Assembly (NCBI GenBank): GCA_963682175.1
Contig: OY821786.1
Coordinates: forward strand, 27,922,501-27,986,500
DNA: 64,000 nucleotides
Direction of reading: 5' to 3'
Source of the DNA: Triglochin maritima
Taxonomy: Eukaryota; Streptophyta; Magnoliopsida; Alismatales; Juncaginaceae
Below, piece by piece: positions 11,089-23,207 of the stretch (positions are counted from its first letter, which is position 1; the number at the start of each line of letters is the position of its first letter). A model generated the notes under the pieces. It searched no databases. It was not told where the DNA came from and worked only from the letters and a program-made list of their open reading frames with translations. Made by a program: the position numbers and the translations under genes.

Positions 11089-11725
11089 AAAAGTCAGTTT
11101 TCTATAAAACCAACATTGTAGGGTATAAAAACTGGAAAAAATTAGGATTTTTGCTTGGGTACACTTGTAAACACCTCTTATTGGACCTTTGCTTTCCCAT
11201 AATATTATATTAGTCTTGTGCACTCAGAGATTTTTCTTTTATACACTTACTTCATTTTCCCATTAAACTCAAGCTCACGGTGTATATAAAATATGACGAC
11301 CCGTTTGATTTTATGATTAAGCCTCCCCAAATGAACAAATTAATCTTGTTAAACCCCAAATCAACAAAAACTCCCCACTCCCTATCATATCGCTAGCCAC
11401 CTCTTCTTCCCGAACCAGACCATCCTTTCCTTCCCGAACGCCTCCACCTCTTCTTTCGGATCCCGACTATCCTCCTCTCGATCTCTCAATCCTAAACCCG
11501 ACCGTCCTCTTCCCGAACCCACATCCACCTCTCCCAGCCGCATTTGATTGTCCTCTTCCCGAACCCTAAATATTGGATGTCGTCTAACAACGACCGCCCA
11601 TCCATTCCTCCCTCCGACGTTCCCACCTGCAAATGTGTACTTCCAACCAAGATCCAAGCATCGAACAATGCCATCTCATTCGGTCGTCTCTTCTGGGTGT
11701 GCCCTAGGGATTTCAAAAAAATCTT
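11089..11725 (+). mobile_element. CACTA internal segment, inverted copy of right end
   Basis: 11140-11570 is the reverse complement of about 25420-25890 in the right CACTA end: the same GGGTACACTTGTAAACACCT start, the same CTTCCCGAACC repeats. It ends in a frame starting at 11577 (MSSNNDRPSIPPSDVP) that contains a GRF-type zinc-finger signature: CKCVLPTKIQASN, then FGRLFWVCP. GRF fingers bind single-stranded nucleic acids in known proteins. Here only about 50 residues remain before sequence changes to copia at 11726. Confidence 0.6.
11577..11725 (+). pseudogene. GRF-type zinc-finger fragment
   Basis: The pattern C-x-C, about 16 residues, GRLFW, C-P matches the zf-GRF spacing (first two Cys at residues 14 and 16, third at 39 from the ATG). 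The frame then runs into the inserted copia tail, so it has no natural end. It may be CACTA-encoded or captured. Similarity was judged by eye. Confidence 0.5.
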
Positions 11726-11932
11726 TTATGGGTGGACACCAACAGCAACACAGTTGATCCATTCACAAAACCCTTATCCCAAACCAAGGGCGAAATGCAT
11801 TTCGAGTCCATGGGATTGAGGAACCATGTAGATTGGCTTGATGATTGATATGTAATGGGGTTTACCCTAGTTATTATTGTTTTATACATTGCGTATGTAT
11901 GTGAAAGAAAACTTTAATAACAAGTGGGAGAT
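11726..11932 (+). pseudogene. Copia pol C-terminal tail and polypurine tract
   Basis: From 11732 the frame reads VDTNSNTVDPFTKPLSQ, then MHFESMGLRNHVDWL and a TGA at 11846-11848. VDPFTKPL is the well-conserved end of the copia RNase H domain. AAGTGGGAG (11922-11930) is the polypurine tract that primes plus-strand DNA, directly before the LTR. Confidence 0.8.
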
Positions 11933-14065
11933 TGAAGGGAATGTGTTCTAAAAGTTTTACTTTTTTTTAAATGTCAATTATTGTGAATTGAATGAGAAAT
12001 CATTTTGTTCCTTGTTTATGTTATTCGTCTTTTAGAAGTGTTAAGGAAGAGGCTCTTGGTCCTTAACCGTAGAGCTCTAAAAGATATTGGTTTACATAAA
12101 ACAAAAGATATTCGTAATCATGGTAATAAAAATGGGACATTTATTACCGAGTTAAGATTGTCGTGTTGGTCATAGATCATTGGAGCTCTACAAGTGAGTG
12201 ATGACACGGGTATGCAAAAGAGGAAAATATTACTTTTGTATACTGAATAGACCTAATAAGTAAAATATTATAGAAATATGTTTCTGTGTCATTAATATTT
12301 TACTGTGTCTTCGGTCCTTTGATATTAGACTTATATCCAATCACTTAAGGAATGCTTAATTAAATTAGTGTCTTGAGCTATCAATAAGTGTAGTGTAAAG
12401 GCATTGGTTGGTTAAGTACAACTTTTGTTGGAGAAGATAGTTAGTCAAAAGACTATCATTGCCCCTCTTAATTGAGTGATGATATTAGTGGGCCCCTTGA
12501 TAGGCAAAGTTATAATGTGCACAATGTGATTTGAGTTAAGTCACATATTTATAACTAGCTTAAAGAAATCAAGAAATGAATACTAATACAAAGATGACAC
12601 AATACTACATTGTGTGTATTCTTAATATCATGAGGCAAGGGACGGACACAAGTGGTGCACTCCATCACTAAATGGATCGGGTTTTGGTTCGAGTGGAATT
12701 AAGACATCTAACTAATTGGGAGCTATAATGTGTAGCTAGATACCGCTTATAGCTTGTGATATTAAGCTCTTAATATCACTGCCATCTTAGTCTAGATCCT
12801 CCCATAGGTCACACCGCAAAAACCGGGAAACAAGAAGCTTGATTTTGATTCATATGATGTGTCGGGTTTCTTATAGAAAATATGACACATGTGGTGAACA
12901 AGTAAAATCAATTATGTTATATATAACATAATTAGAATCATGATAAATTCATATGAGATGCATATATTATGGGGTGCAATAATTTATTATTGCATAGGAT
13001 AATATATTGCATAAGTTGTGAATTTGCTGAAACCCCTAAAGTTCAAATTTTGTTGGAAATAAATCCAAAATTTGAAAAAGGCAAAATCGGGTAGAAGTTC
13101 GGTAATCCGTTAAGGTTCGGTCGACCGAAGGATCTGTGGATCGGTCAACCGAACGTGGAACGGATGGTCAAGGTGATTGACCGAACTTGACCAAAGTGCC
13201 TGGAACTCTGGGTCGATATACCGAACCAGAAATGGTCGACCGAACAATGTCCAGTTCCGATATTTTCGGTTAACCAAATGGCACTCGGTCAAAGACGCGA
13301 ATTCGTCCGAACGGTTAAGAAGAATTTTTCTCCTTAAGAATCGGTCATCCGTCAAGTGCACGGAAATCCGAACGTGACATATTCGGTTAACCGAGTATGT
13401 CTCGGTAGACCGAGTCCCGATCGATTTTCTGCCTTTGATAATTAAGAGATTAATTTGATCAATGGTTGGATTAGCTCCAAACTTGGTCAAACGTTTTGTG
13501 GGTACATATAATGCATTATGGAATTAGTTTGTGAGAGAAAATGTCAAGAATTTGTGGCTTAAGAATAGCCATGATTGAGAGTAAGATGGGAGCCTATAAA
13601 TATGTCCTTATTCTCCTTAATTATGTTAGAAGAAGTTTGCTAAATATTTTCTCTCCTAATTCACCACAAAAATCCACTTAAATTCTCTTAGTTTTCTAAG
13701 TCTTTGGAAGGAGAAATCTCAGAGATTAAGGAAGGGGTTTGTAGCTAGATTCTAAGCTTGTTTGGAGATTGATTGGCTAGCTCCTTTCTCTCCAACCTTG
13801 TTTAGGGTTTCGGTGAACACTCGGAGGCATCCGGCGCAACGGGAAGCGACGATCATCTTCTTCAGCATCTCCCGATCATTAAGAAGTTTTAGAGAACTTC
13901 TAGGTATGAATTTCGGAGCCCATGTTTGTTTTAACAAGTTTTCGAAACTAGTTATTAAAACAAACCGATGCATGCATGAAATAAATCGTAGAAAATTGTA
14001 ATTGATCCTTATTATGCATAAAAATTCGAAAAATATACATGCATAATTAAACATGAAATCCTACA
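11933..14065 (+). repeat. Copia-4 LTR (2.13 kb)
   Basis: Begins TGAAGGGAATG after the polypurine tract and ends AAATCCTACA before TGGTATCAGAGC. A short region (13100-13430) has a perfect CGGTCGACCG at 13118 plus many variants (CGGTCAACCG, GGTCGACCGAAC, CGGTTAACCG). A TATA box is at 13595-13603. Only one copy is in the window. Confidence 0.8.
13595..13603 (+). promoter_or_regulatory. TATA box of Copia-4 LTR
   Basis: TATAAATAT about 170 bp after the end of the palindrome-variant region, mirroring the arrangement in the Copia-2 LTR. Confidence 0.5.
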
Positions 14066-15567
14066 GTGGTATCAGAGCTCAGGGTTCAATTTTCTTATGA
14101 TTTAAGGTTGTAAACAAATTTAGTTTACCATCTAGGATTTAAACAATTCGTTTTACCGGTTTTTCGGTCTTTAAATGTTTTGTTGAAATAATTCTTTGTA
14201 ATAATTTGTTTTGAATGTTTTAAGTAGTTTAAAACATGCCATGTAATTATTAGAATTATTATTTAGACATAAGTATAACTTGTAATAATTTCGTTTTAAG
14301 TATAAACGATTATTTTGTAAGAGAATCAACAAAACCGAAAAACTACGGTTTGTCTTTCCTTTTAGGAAATTGGATGGACAGCGGTTCAAAATTATTTTTG
14401 AACTATGGATGGATGAAAAACGTTTTTAATGGATTTCAAAATGTTTTTCAAAGAATTGTTTGAGATTCTAGATGATTGATAAACTAGATTGCATAGTTTA
14501 TAGCAATATTGCGTGCATGGATGCTCGATTTGTCTTTGCAGGAATTGTGGGTTTATATGTTCCAAATCAGCAATTATGAATGTATGTAATCATTATTATA
14601 CAGGGGCTTATGTATGTAAAAGCCAAAATTCTCTCTCTTTCCGTCTTTTAGATAGTTGCATTTGCATATGAGAGGTTTTTACATAGGACTTGCACTAGTC
14701 GGTTTTTTATCGAATGTGAGGAGCATGTTTATTTTCTGTAAAATCTACATCTCCGGTGCAAGAGGAAGTCGCCGCTGTAGTGCATCGATCGAGGATCGAA
14801 GATCAGGGATCGAGGATCGAGGATCGAAGGGAACATATAAACTCACACGATGTGGATTGTGTGAATGTTTAATTTCTGTTTTTATCTTGCTATGCATGTG
14901 ATGAATGTGTTGAATGTTAGGATGTGTATGATTAATAATATACATGATAACCTAAAATTCTAAATCACATGTTAAATTGTCCAACAAAAATTAAGAATAA
15001 ATTTCCTTCTTATTTCATCCACTAGCAGCCATTGATCGAGGGATACTCTGCTCGCCCTTAGCGGGAGATAGCTCCCTCCGTATTTGGGAATAGTGGGAGA
15101 TATAATGGTTGTCTATTGTTGTGCCACAATTAAATATATGAGGTGTGTTTCACCCTAGTGAACCCCAAGTATGTTTAGTTGTGAATACAATGGATAAACG
15201 TATCTCGTATCTAATGAAAATAAGTTTTCTTAACATTACCTAGAGCCCTCGCTCGGTTTTGGGAAAAAGTTTTTCTTACGAGGATATGTCATATTCCCTC
15301 ATAATTAAAACGACAAGAGTCACAAGAGTTTGAAGATGCTAATGTTGCTAAAATTCAAAAAGGTTGTGATTAGAAAATGTTTTCGTACCTTGATATTGTA
15401 ATGTATTTGATAGCCCTTAGCTAGTCTATATTACAATTGATGGGATCTTGGATTGTTGCATTTATTGGCAAAATTTTTATTTGCAACATTTACATTCGAT
15501 ATATGTATGCATGTGTATTAAAACATAAAATTGGCATTAAAACCTGTATGATTTATTTTGTAGAAAA
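14066..15567 (+). other. Copia-4 primer site and 1.5 kb leader
   Basis: GTGGTATCAGAGCTCAGG at 14066 is complementary in type to plant initiator tRNA-Met. The leader is non-coding and AT-rich. A run of five GGATCGA-like heptamers lies at 14784-14830. A packaging function is expected for such leaders but not visible. Confidence 0.7.
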
Positions 15568-18500
15568 ATGTCGAACATCCAACCTATCGTACGATCCATG
15601 ATAGAAAAACACCCTTTAGCAAATGATGGCTCAAACTTCATTAGTTGGCAACTCAAACTCAACATCGTGTTAAAGTTTGAGAAACTGTCTCACATTTTGG
15701 AAGGTCCAATCCCAAAGTGGAATGAGAGATTAACCGATGAAGAGAAAGAGGCTAAGGCCAAGTGGGAAGACCAAGAGAACCAGGTTCACGGTCTTATGCT
15801 AGCATCCATGGGTGACTCGCTTCAAGCGAAATACTTGGATTCAAAACCCAAGAAGACCATGGAGGCTTTATCTAAGATGTTCATGGATAGTACCTGAAAG
15901 GAGCGCTATAAGACCACCATCGCACTCACAAGGTGCCATATGGCGGAGGGAACATCGGTATCCATGCATTTTCTCACGATGCAAGGGTACCTTGAGAAGT
16001 TGGCAAAGCTCTCTTCACCAATGCCCGAGGACATTGCTGAAGATATGATTCTTGGCTCTCTAGCCCCGTCCTTCAAGGACTTTGTGATGCACTACCACGT
16101 GCGTGAAAAAGGGTTGAGTCTTGAGGAGCTGCACAACGCTCTCAAAACTGCTGAAGTTGACATGGGCAAGGGTAGGGACAAGCAAGTCCTTGTCGTCCAT
16201 GGGAGGAGCCAAAAGATTGGTAAAGGAAAGGGCAAATCTACCAAAAGTGGTTCAATCAAGAGCAAGGGAGTAGGAGGTGCTCATAAGAGTGCCTCGAGGG
16301 GGAAATCTCATAAATCTCCAACTCCCAATGCGGAGTGCTTTCACTGCGGTGAAAAAGGACACATCCGGCCAAATTGCCCCAAGTACAAGGAAGACCTTGA
16401 CAACGGAGTGATTGAACGACGGCGCCCCAAAAAGGCCAAAGGTATATTTGTTATTGAAATAAATTTAGCCACCTCTGTCCAGGATTGGGTAATTGATACT
16501 GGATCTTGTGCTCACATAGTTTCTAATGTGCAGCTACTCATGGATAGGAAGGAACTCGTAAGAAACGAGGTAGAATTGAAGGTCGGAAATGGTACGAACG
16601 TGTCTACGGTTGCACAAAGTTCTGTGGTGCTTCAATTATGTAGTGGTTTAAATTTATGTCTAAAGAATGTTTATTATGTGCCTTCGATTAGCAAGAACAT
16701 TATTTCTGTATCATGTTTAGATATGGATAATTTTAATATAAATATTTCAAATTCTTGCTTGTCTATATCGAAGAATGGTGTTTTCTATGCAAATGCATTC
16801 ATATGGAATGGTCTCTATTTGCTTGAATTGAATGATAAACAAATCTTTAATATCAATAACAAAAGACTTAAGACCACTCACGAGAACGATACTCTCTTGT
16901 GGCACTATCGTCTTGGTCACATAAATGAAAAACGCATCAAGAAATTGCAAGAAGTTAACCTTCTTGGTCTACTTGATTTTAAATCATTGGAGACGTGCCA
17001 ACCATGTATAATGGGAAAAATGACCAAAAAGCCTTTCAAGAAGAAAGGTCCAAGGGCGAGTGGCTTGTTGGATTTGATACATTCCGATGTATGTGGTCCA
17101 ATGAGTACTAGTGCACGAGATGGTTTTAGGTACTTCATTACGTTCACGGATGATTATAGTCGTTATGACTATGTTTATCTAATGAGAAACAAAAGTGAGT
17201 CCTTTGAGAAGTTCAAAGAATTCAAGAATGAAGTAGAGAACCAACTCGACAAGAAAATCAAGTCTCTACGAACGGATCGTGGAGGTGAGTACTTAAGTGC
17301 CGAATTTGACTCATACCTAAAGGAGTTTGGTATTGTACCTCAACTCACCCCTCCCGGTACACCTCAGTGGAATGGGGTATCCGAAAGGAGGAATAGGACA
17401 TTGCTCGATATGGTTCGGTCAATGATGAGTCATGCGGAATTACCTCTTTACTTTTGGAGTTATGCACTACAAACTGCGGCTTACACACTAAATAATGTTC
17501 CATCCAAATCCGTGGAGAAAACTCCTTATGAGCTATGGAGTGGTAAAACACCTAAGCTCAGTTTTCTCAAGATTTGGGGTTGTGAGGCTTACGTCAAGAA
17601 ATTGATGTCGACCAAACTTCAACCAAAAGCGGATAAGTGCTTCTTCATTGGTTATCCTCGTGAGACAAGAGGATACTACTTTTGGCATATCACCTCCAAT
17701 CGAGTGATTGTAGAGAGGGATGCCATATTTCTGGAAAAGGAATTTCTAGAAAGAGTAAAAAGTAGTGGGAGTAGGGTTGTGCTTGAGGAAACTCAAGATA
17801 CTCTACAAGATCATGACACGAATGATGACGTTCAAAATCATGAAGGCCCAACCGAGATTCCTTTGGTTAGTGGGAGCGTGAGTGAGAGACCATCACAAGA
17901 AATTGTGAGAGAATCACAATCATCCCGACCAAGTGTACGTTCAAGAGTTGAACGTGAACCCACTCCTCAAGAAATTGTGGAAGAAGTTCGAGAGGCACGA
18001 GAAGAACCAAAAGAACTAAGAAGGTCAACAAGGGAAATGAAGAAACCCGACTTATATCTGGGACTTCATGAAATCATGGTACTAGATACCAATGATCCTT
18101 TGACCTTCCAAGAAGCAATGGAAAGGGAAGACTCCAAACTATGGCTTAAGGTCATGGAATCCGAAATAGAATCCATGTATGATAATCAAGTGTGGAACTT
18201 GGTTGACCTTCCTCAAAGGAAAAAGGTCATTCAAAATAAATGGGTTTTCAAGAGGAAGATGGACATGGATGGGAACTTAACAACCTACAAAGCGAGGCTT
18301 GTAGCGAAGGGTTTCACTCAAGTTCAAGGAATTGACTATGATGAAACTTTTTCACCGGTTACCATGTACAAGTCTATTCGGATAATGCTCGCTATTGCTG
18401 CATTTGATGATTATGAAATATGGCAAACGGATGTCAAAACGGCGTTCCTTAACGGGAACTTGGAGGAGGATGTGTACATGATACAACCTCAAGGTTTTGA

Positions 18501-19337
18501 AGATCCAAAGAATAGCGAGAAGGTATGCAAGCTTCAAAGATCCATTTATGGATTGAAGCAAGCATCAAGGAGTTGGAACAAACGCTTTGATGAGGAAGTG
18601 AAGAAGCTTCACTTCATTCAAAGTAAGGAAGAACCTTGTATATACAAGAAGGTCAGTGGGAGCCATGTAGTATTCCTAATCTTATATGTCGATGACATAT
18701 TGCTCATGGGCAATCATATTCCTTTGCTTGAGCAAACGAGAAGTTCATTGAAATCTGCATTTTCAATGAAAGATATGGGTGAGGCTCAATACATCTTGGG
18801 AATCAAGATATATCGAGATAGATCCCGTAGACTCATTGGCCTCAGTTAACGTACATACATTGACAAGGTCTTGGAAAGGTTCAAGATGAACAACTCCAAA
18901 AAGGGCAGTGTGCCAATGAGTATGGGTGTGCAACTCAAGAAGTCTCAACGTGTGGAATCACGTAAGGACTTAGAGTACATGAAGGATGTCCCTTATGCTT
19001 CGGCAATTGGGTCGATCATGTACGCGATGACTTGCACAAGACCCGATGTCTCGTTTGCTCTAAGCGTGACAAGTCGTCACCAATCCAACGCAGGTCCTGA
19101 GCATTGGACTGCGGTCAAGAATATCCTGAAGTACCTTAATCAGACTAAGGATAAGATTCTTGTTTATGGAGGGCAAAGGGAGTTGATAGCCGAAGGGTAC
19201 TCGGATGCGAGTTTCATGAGTGATCCAGACGATAGAAGGTCACAATCAGGATACGTTTTTCTTGTGAATGGTGGAGCTGTGAGTTGGCGTAGTTGGAAGC
19301 AAAGCACTACGGCCAACTCAACCACTGCTTCCGAATG
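15568..19337 (+). pseudogene. Copia-4 gag-pol, two nonsense codons, truncated RNase H
   Basis: Gag starts at 15568 (MSNIQPIVRSMIEKHP). TGA at 15895-15897 replaces a probable Trp codon, after which the frame continues to 18846. Visible in order: gag, CCHC knuckle CFHCGEKGHIRPNC (about 16337), protease DTGSCAHIV (about 16496), pre-integrase WHYRLGHINEKRI, integrase with FTDDYSR, RTDRGGEY and GVSERRNR (D, D, E), reverse transcriptase with TDVKTAFLNG and LYVDDILLMG. TAA at 18847-18849 replaces a probable Gln codon. RNase H follows (TRPDVSFALS; YSDASF) and stops at STTASE, where Gypsy-1a begins. Apart from the two point stops the frame is intact, so decay is recent. Confidence 0.9.
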
Positions 19338-20457
19338 AAACCCATTGAGGAGGCATGGGACACTTTTGAGTCCATGGCTGAACGTACCTTCGAGTGGGAC
19401 ACCATGAGAGAGCCACCAGCCGCCAGGTCTTCTGGTCGGGCTGGATCATATCATGTCGAGTCAACTATCGCGTCTGAGGCGAAATTGGTTGCTCTCATGC
19501 GTAGGATTGAGAGTTTAGAGTTGGACCGAGCTCCTGTAGCTCAGGTCGCTACTCCTGGGTGTTGTAGGTGTGAACTTACGGGCCATGATGACTTGGAGTG
19601 CGCCTACGCTCCAAGGGATACTGAGCATGCGAATGCAATGTATCAACAGAGGCCCCGTAACGACCTGTACAGTCACTCCTACAACCTGGGATGACGTAAC
19701 CATCCTAACTTCTCTTGGGGGCCTAGTGGGGGTCACGGTCAAAGCTCGCACGCTCAACCTCAACCTCCACCTTATCAACCTCCACGCCCATCGGCGACCT
19801 ACCAACCCCCACATCAAAGGTCTCAGCACCAAAATTACCAACCTGCTCATGCCTCATCGTCGGGTTATTCCAACCAGACTCCACCACCCCAGCGGGTTGA
19901 CCCTAAGGACCCTTCTTGTGATCCGACCTTTCAAGCGTTGCAAAGTACAGTCAAGGCTTTGGAAATGCAGGTTAGCCAGTTGGCTCATCAACTCCATGAA
20001 CGCGAGAAGGGTCAGTTCCCGAGTCAACCTGAGGTGAATCCTCGGGGTACCCATTCTCAAGGAAGGACATCTTTACCTCATGCCACCTCTGAACCGACCC
20101 ATCATATTAATGTGATTCATACTTTGAGGTCTGGTAAGGAAGTGGATAACCACATTGGGGTACCTTCTTTGTCATCACCATCTTTGAGGGAGCTGGATCC
20201 TGAGGCTCCCTCCACAAATACTTCCAGGAAGGAGCCAGATCCTGAGGTTCTTTCTACATTTCCTTCGACAAAGGGGCCGAACCCTGAGGTCCCCTTGTCT
20301 CCTCTTGTGTCGAAGGAACCAGATTCTGAGGTCCCCACTCATGTTTCTTTGGACCTGAATTCTAGGGTGCCTTCGCATCCTTATGCCCCAAAGGCACCAT
20401 TCTCTGAGCGCCTTAAAAGAAAACCTCTGATCAGCATGACAAGATGCTTGAGATGTT
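19336..20457 (+). pseudogene. Gypsy-1a gag C-terminus and linker
   Basis: Starts MKPIEEAWDTFESMAE and matches the Gypsy-1b gag from 53260. It has a CCHC-like knuckle (CCRCELTGHDDLEC; the second-copy version is CGRCGLTGHDDLEC), then a Pro/Gln/Ser-rich linker. TGA at 19692-19694 (LG-stop-RNHPNFSW) interrupts the frame and is also present in Gypsy-1b. A one-base A deletion near 20419 shifts the frame just before the protease part. Confidence 0.75.
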
Positions 20458-21625
20458 TAGGCAAGTTAAGGTGAACATCCCTCTGTTGGAGGTGATTCAG
20501 CAAATGCCACCTTATGCCAAGGTTCTCAAGGACTTATGCACCAAGAAGAGAAAAACTCATGTTCCCAAGAAAGCTTTTCTTACGGCTAACGTGAGTTCCT
20601 TGTTGGCACAACCCATGCAAGTCAAGTACAAGGACCCTGGCTGTCCTACTATCTCTTGTGTGATTGGTGATGTGTCCATACATCGAGCCTTATTGGACCT
20701 TGGTGCATCTGTTAATCTTCTGCCATATTCTGTCTACGTCCACCTTGGTCTTGGAGACCTCAAACAAACAAAGACCACTCTTCAATTGGCTGATAGGTCT
20801 ATGAAGAAACCAAGGGGTGTGGTGGAAGATGTGCTGATCAAAGTGGGAGAGTTCATTTATCCAGTCGACTTCTTTGTCTTGGATACTGAACCTGTGCCAA
20901 ACCCACTTGGACAAATTCCTGTCATTTTAGGGCGACCATTCCTTGCGACTTCCAATGCATTGATCAACTGTCGCAATGGTCTGATGCGCTTGACTTATGG
21001 TAGTCAATGCGCTGATTTTAACATCTTCACCATCGGTAAGAAGCCAGGTGCCTTCAATGACCCTGTTGGGGTCAACCTTATCCAGGGTTTAGATGAGATT
21101 GAAGTTGAGGGCACCTTCAAGTACTTCAGAGAACTGTTCGATGAAGTTCCTGAAGGTGGTGAAGATGTTTCACCTGGGCTGGCACAAGAAGGTGCCATAT
21201 GTCCTGATCTTGTGGCCCTTGAGCCACATCCTTATGATCTTGTGGCCCTTGAGCCACATTCTTCTGCTCTTGTGGCCCTTGAGCAACATTCTTCTGATCT
21301 TGTGGCCCTTGAGCCACATCCTTTTGATCATGTAGCTTTTGAGCCACAACATACCATTTTTATGGCCTCTGGGCCATATGATCTTCATTTTGTATCTACT
21401 GAGGACCCCATGTGGGTTAAGAATCAACCACCTGATACCCTTCCACCTGATAGAGGTTCACCTCTCATTCATGCCTCCGATCTTTCTCACTCTCAAGAGG
21501 CATCAAACGACCACAACGCTTATAAGGGTATCAGGTGGTCAAGCAATTCTGATTTGTATGTCGCGAGCCCATGCATGTGCATTTTTGGCTCGAGTGATGG
21601 TGGGTTCCCATTTGATGTCCCTTGA
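20444..21625 (+). CDS. Gypsy-1a retropepsin-like protease with decapeptide repeats
   Basis: 393 residues open from the ATG at 20444 (in the intact family frame this ATG is internal). The aspartic protease core shows ALLDLGASVNLLPYSVY (DLGAS in place of DTGAS/DSGAS), then IPVILGRPFLATSNA, the ILGRPFL flap-side motif typical of Athila/Tat-type gypsy elements. At 21206-21355 five 30-bp units encode DLVALEPHPY-like repeats. The frame ends at 21623-21625. No reverse transcriptase follows. It would cleave Gag. Whether DLGA is active is unknown. Confidence 0.75.
   Translation: MLEMFRQVKVNIPLLEVIQQMPPYAKVLKDLCTKKRKTHVPKKAFLTANVSSLLAQPMQVKYKDPGCPTISCVIGDVSIHRALLDLGASVNLLPYSVYVHLGLGDLKQTKTTLQLADRSMKKPRGVVEDVLIKVGEFIYPVDFFVLDTEPVPNPLGQIPVILGRPFLATSNALINCRNGLMRLTYGSQCADFNIFTIGKKPGAFNDPVGVNLIQGLDEIEVEGTFKYFRELFDEVPEGGEDVSPGLAQEGAICPDLVALEPHPYDLVALEPHSSALVALEQHSSDLVALEPHPFDHVAFEPQHTIFMASGPYDLHFVSTEDPMWVKNQPPDTLPPDRGSPLIHASDLSHSQEASNDHNAYKGIRWSSNSDLYVASPCMCIFGSSDGGFPFDVP
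21206..21355 (+). repeat. 30-bp coding minisatellite, five units
   Basis: GATCTTGTGGCCCTTGAGCC-type units repeat in frame every 30 bp, encoding DLVALEPH plus two variable residues. The last unit is diverged. The sister copy at 55129-55248 has four. Confidence 0.9.
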
Positions 21626-23207
21626 CATATGAAGATGGGAGCCCATTTGTTGTACATAAAGAAAAAAAAGAAAAAAAAGAAATAAAGTACAATAAAAGAC
21701 TCCTTCAGTGAGCATCGATTGTTGTGAGCCCCAACCCTTGTGTATTTGGGCTCCATTTCTTTCACGTATTTGTATCCTTTCTTTAGCATCTCACACGTTT
21801 TGAGGGAATTCGGGTTTGTGTCCATCAACATGACCTTGAACTTCCCTTTGTACTTCATGTTGGTGAGATCTCTCCTTTTTCATGCATAAATCCATGTAGT
21901 ATCTTTCTCACATTCATTGAGGACAATGCATGAAGTAGGTGTGGGGGGGTGTTTTACGTGTGTACATAGTCGAGTCTTGTCTTTTGATTTTGTTTTCTTT
22001 TGTTTGCATTTTTAGGGTCATGTTAGTGTGCTGCATTTAATATCGATATATCTGCTTGCCATGATCCTTGGGTGACTTGTCTTCTTTTGCTTGCCTAGTG
22101 GTTTAAAATTTCCACATTTCTTTCAAAATCTTCATGTGTTTGCGAAAGAAATTGTTTTGTGGGTTTTGCGTGTGTTTAGCATGTGCAAAACCGTTGAGAG
22201 GCAAAGTAAAAAGAAAGCTCCCAAAATTGTCTTGAACTTGATGCATTAGGATATCTAGTACAGTGACTTTAAGATTTATCGAGTTGTTAGGATGCACCCC
22301 AGTTTTCCCTTGGGGGTGAGTAAATATAGGGTTTCAGTGCTCAAACATTTAATGAAGTCCACCCTGAACCTAGTGAGTCAATAATTCGTGTCTGTTAACT
22401 TAAGGAAGTTTGTTGTAGTCAAGGACCCTCTAAATCCTGTTGTGAGACATTAGTGTAGGGGTTTTGGTTCATGTGTAGATAAGAAATAAGTGAGTAGGTG
22501 TTCTCTCTTCTCGCACGGCTCCTATCACTCGGGAAAGTAGGTCTGAGGGGACTTTGTGTCTGGTGCTTTCGAGTCATCTAACTTGGGATGTGCCGACCGA
22601 ACTCCCGTTACACGGGTGGTAGGGATTGCCATATGTGGAGTTGAGGAAAGGTGTACGTGATAGTGTAAGTCCTCATGGGCAATGAAGCACGAAACCTGAC
22701 CCTGGGAGAATGAAGCTCTAACTAATAAAAAGAAAAAGAAGAAAAAAAATGTGAAAAAAAACAAAAAGAAAAAAAATGGTAATGCAAATAAGAACCTTAA
22801 TGGACTTTACACTTTTTAGCACTTGAGGATGTTGAGGTTGTCCATGTCTTTCACTTAATTCCTTATTTAACTTGCACGAATGGTTCATTAGGTTAGAGGT
22901 GTGGACTGATCACCTATATAGAGTCGGCCCGTAGCATTACTGCGTCCATTGATCGACAAAATATTTCCAACGAGTCGAGTGTCTAAATTGAATAATGCAT
23001 CTTGTTCGAATTTTGTGGGTATATCCGCTGAAAACCCTCAGGAGACAGCACTCCTCCTCATTGGCAACAAAGAGGTTTAACGGCTTGTTGCACATGCTAA
23101 GTGCAACCGTGATTCCTACGAAAGTGAGTTAGGATTTCTTGTTTTTCGTATGCTTTTTCCTTTCTTTGTTTTGCTCGGGACTATCAAACGTTAGGTGTGG
23201 GGGTATT
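21626..23207 (+). other. Gypsy-1a 3' non-coding region and polypurine tract
   Basis: No coding frame. It matches 55519-57099 in Gypsy-1b. A-rich tracts lie at 21658-21690 and 22726-22775. GGTGTGGGGG at 23194-23203 is a good polypurine tract just before the LTR start. In autonomous relatives the pol genes would lie before this region. Confidence 0.75.

Larger units (their letters stand above)
11726..19337 (+). mobile_element. Copia-4, permuted single-LTR copia element
   Basis: Order is unusual: RNase H C-terminal tail (11732-11848), polypurine tract, one LTR (11933-14065), iMet primer site, leader, then gag-pol (15568-19337) truncated inside RNase H. The tail at the left is roughly what should follow the truncated right end, with perhaps 70 codons missing. 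No second LTR is present. The right end is fused to Gypsy-1a. Confidence 0.75.

Noticed and set aside
7143..11093. Target duplication for Copia-2
   Set aside because: Flanking pentamers ACAAT and AAAAG do not match. The apparent CCTACA similarity comes from LTR ends and CACTA motifs.
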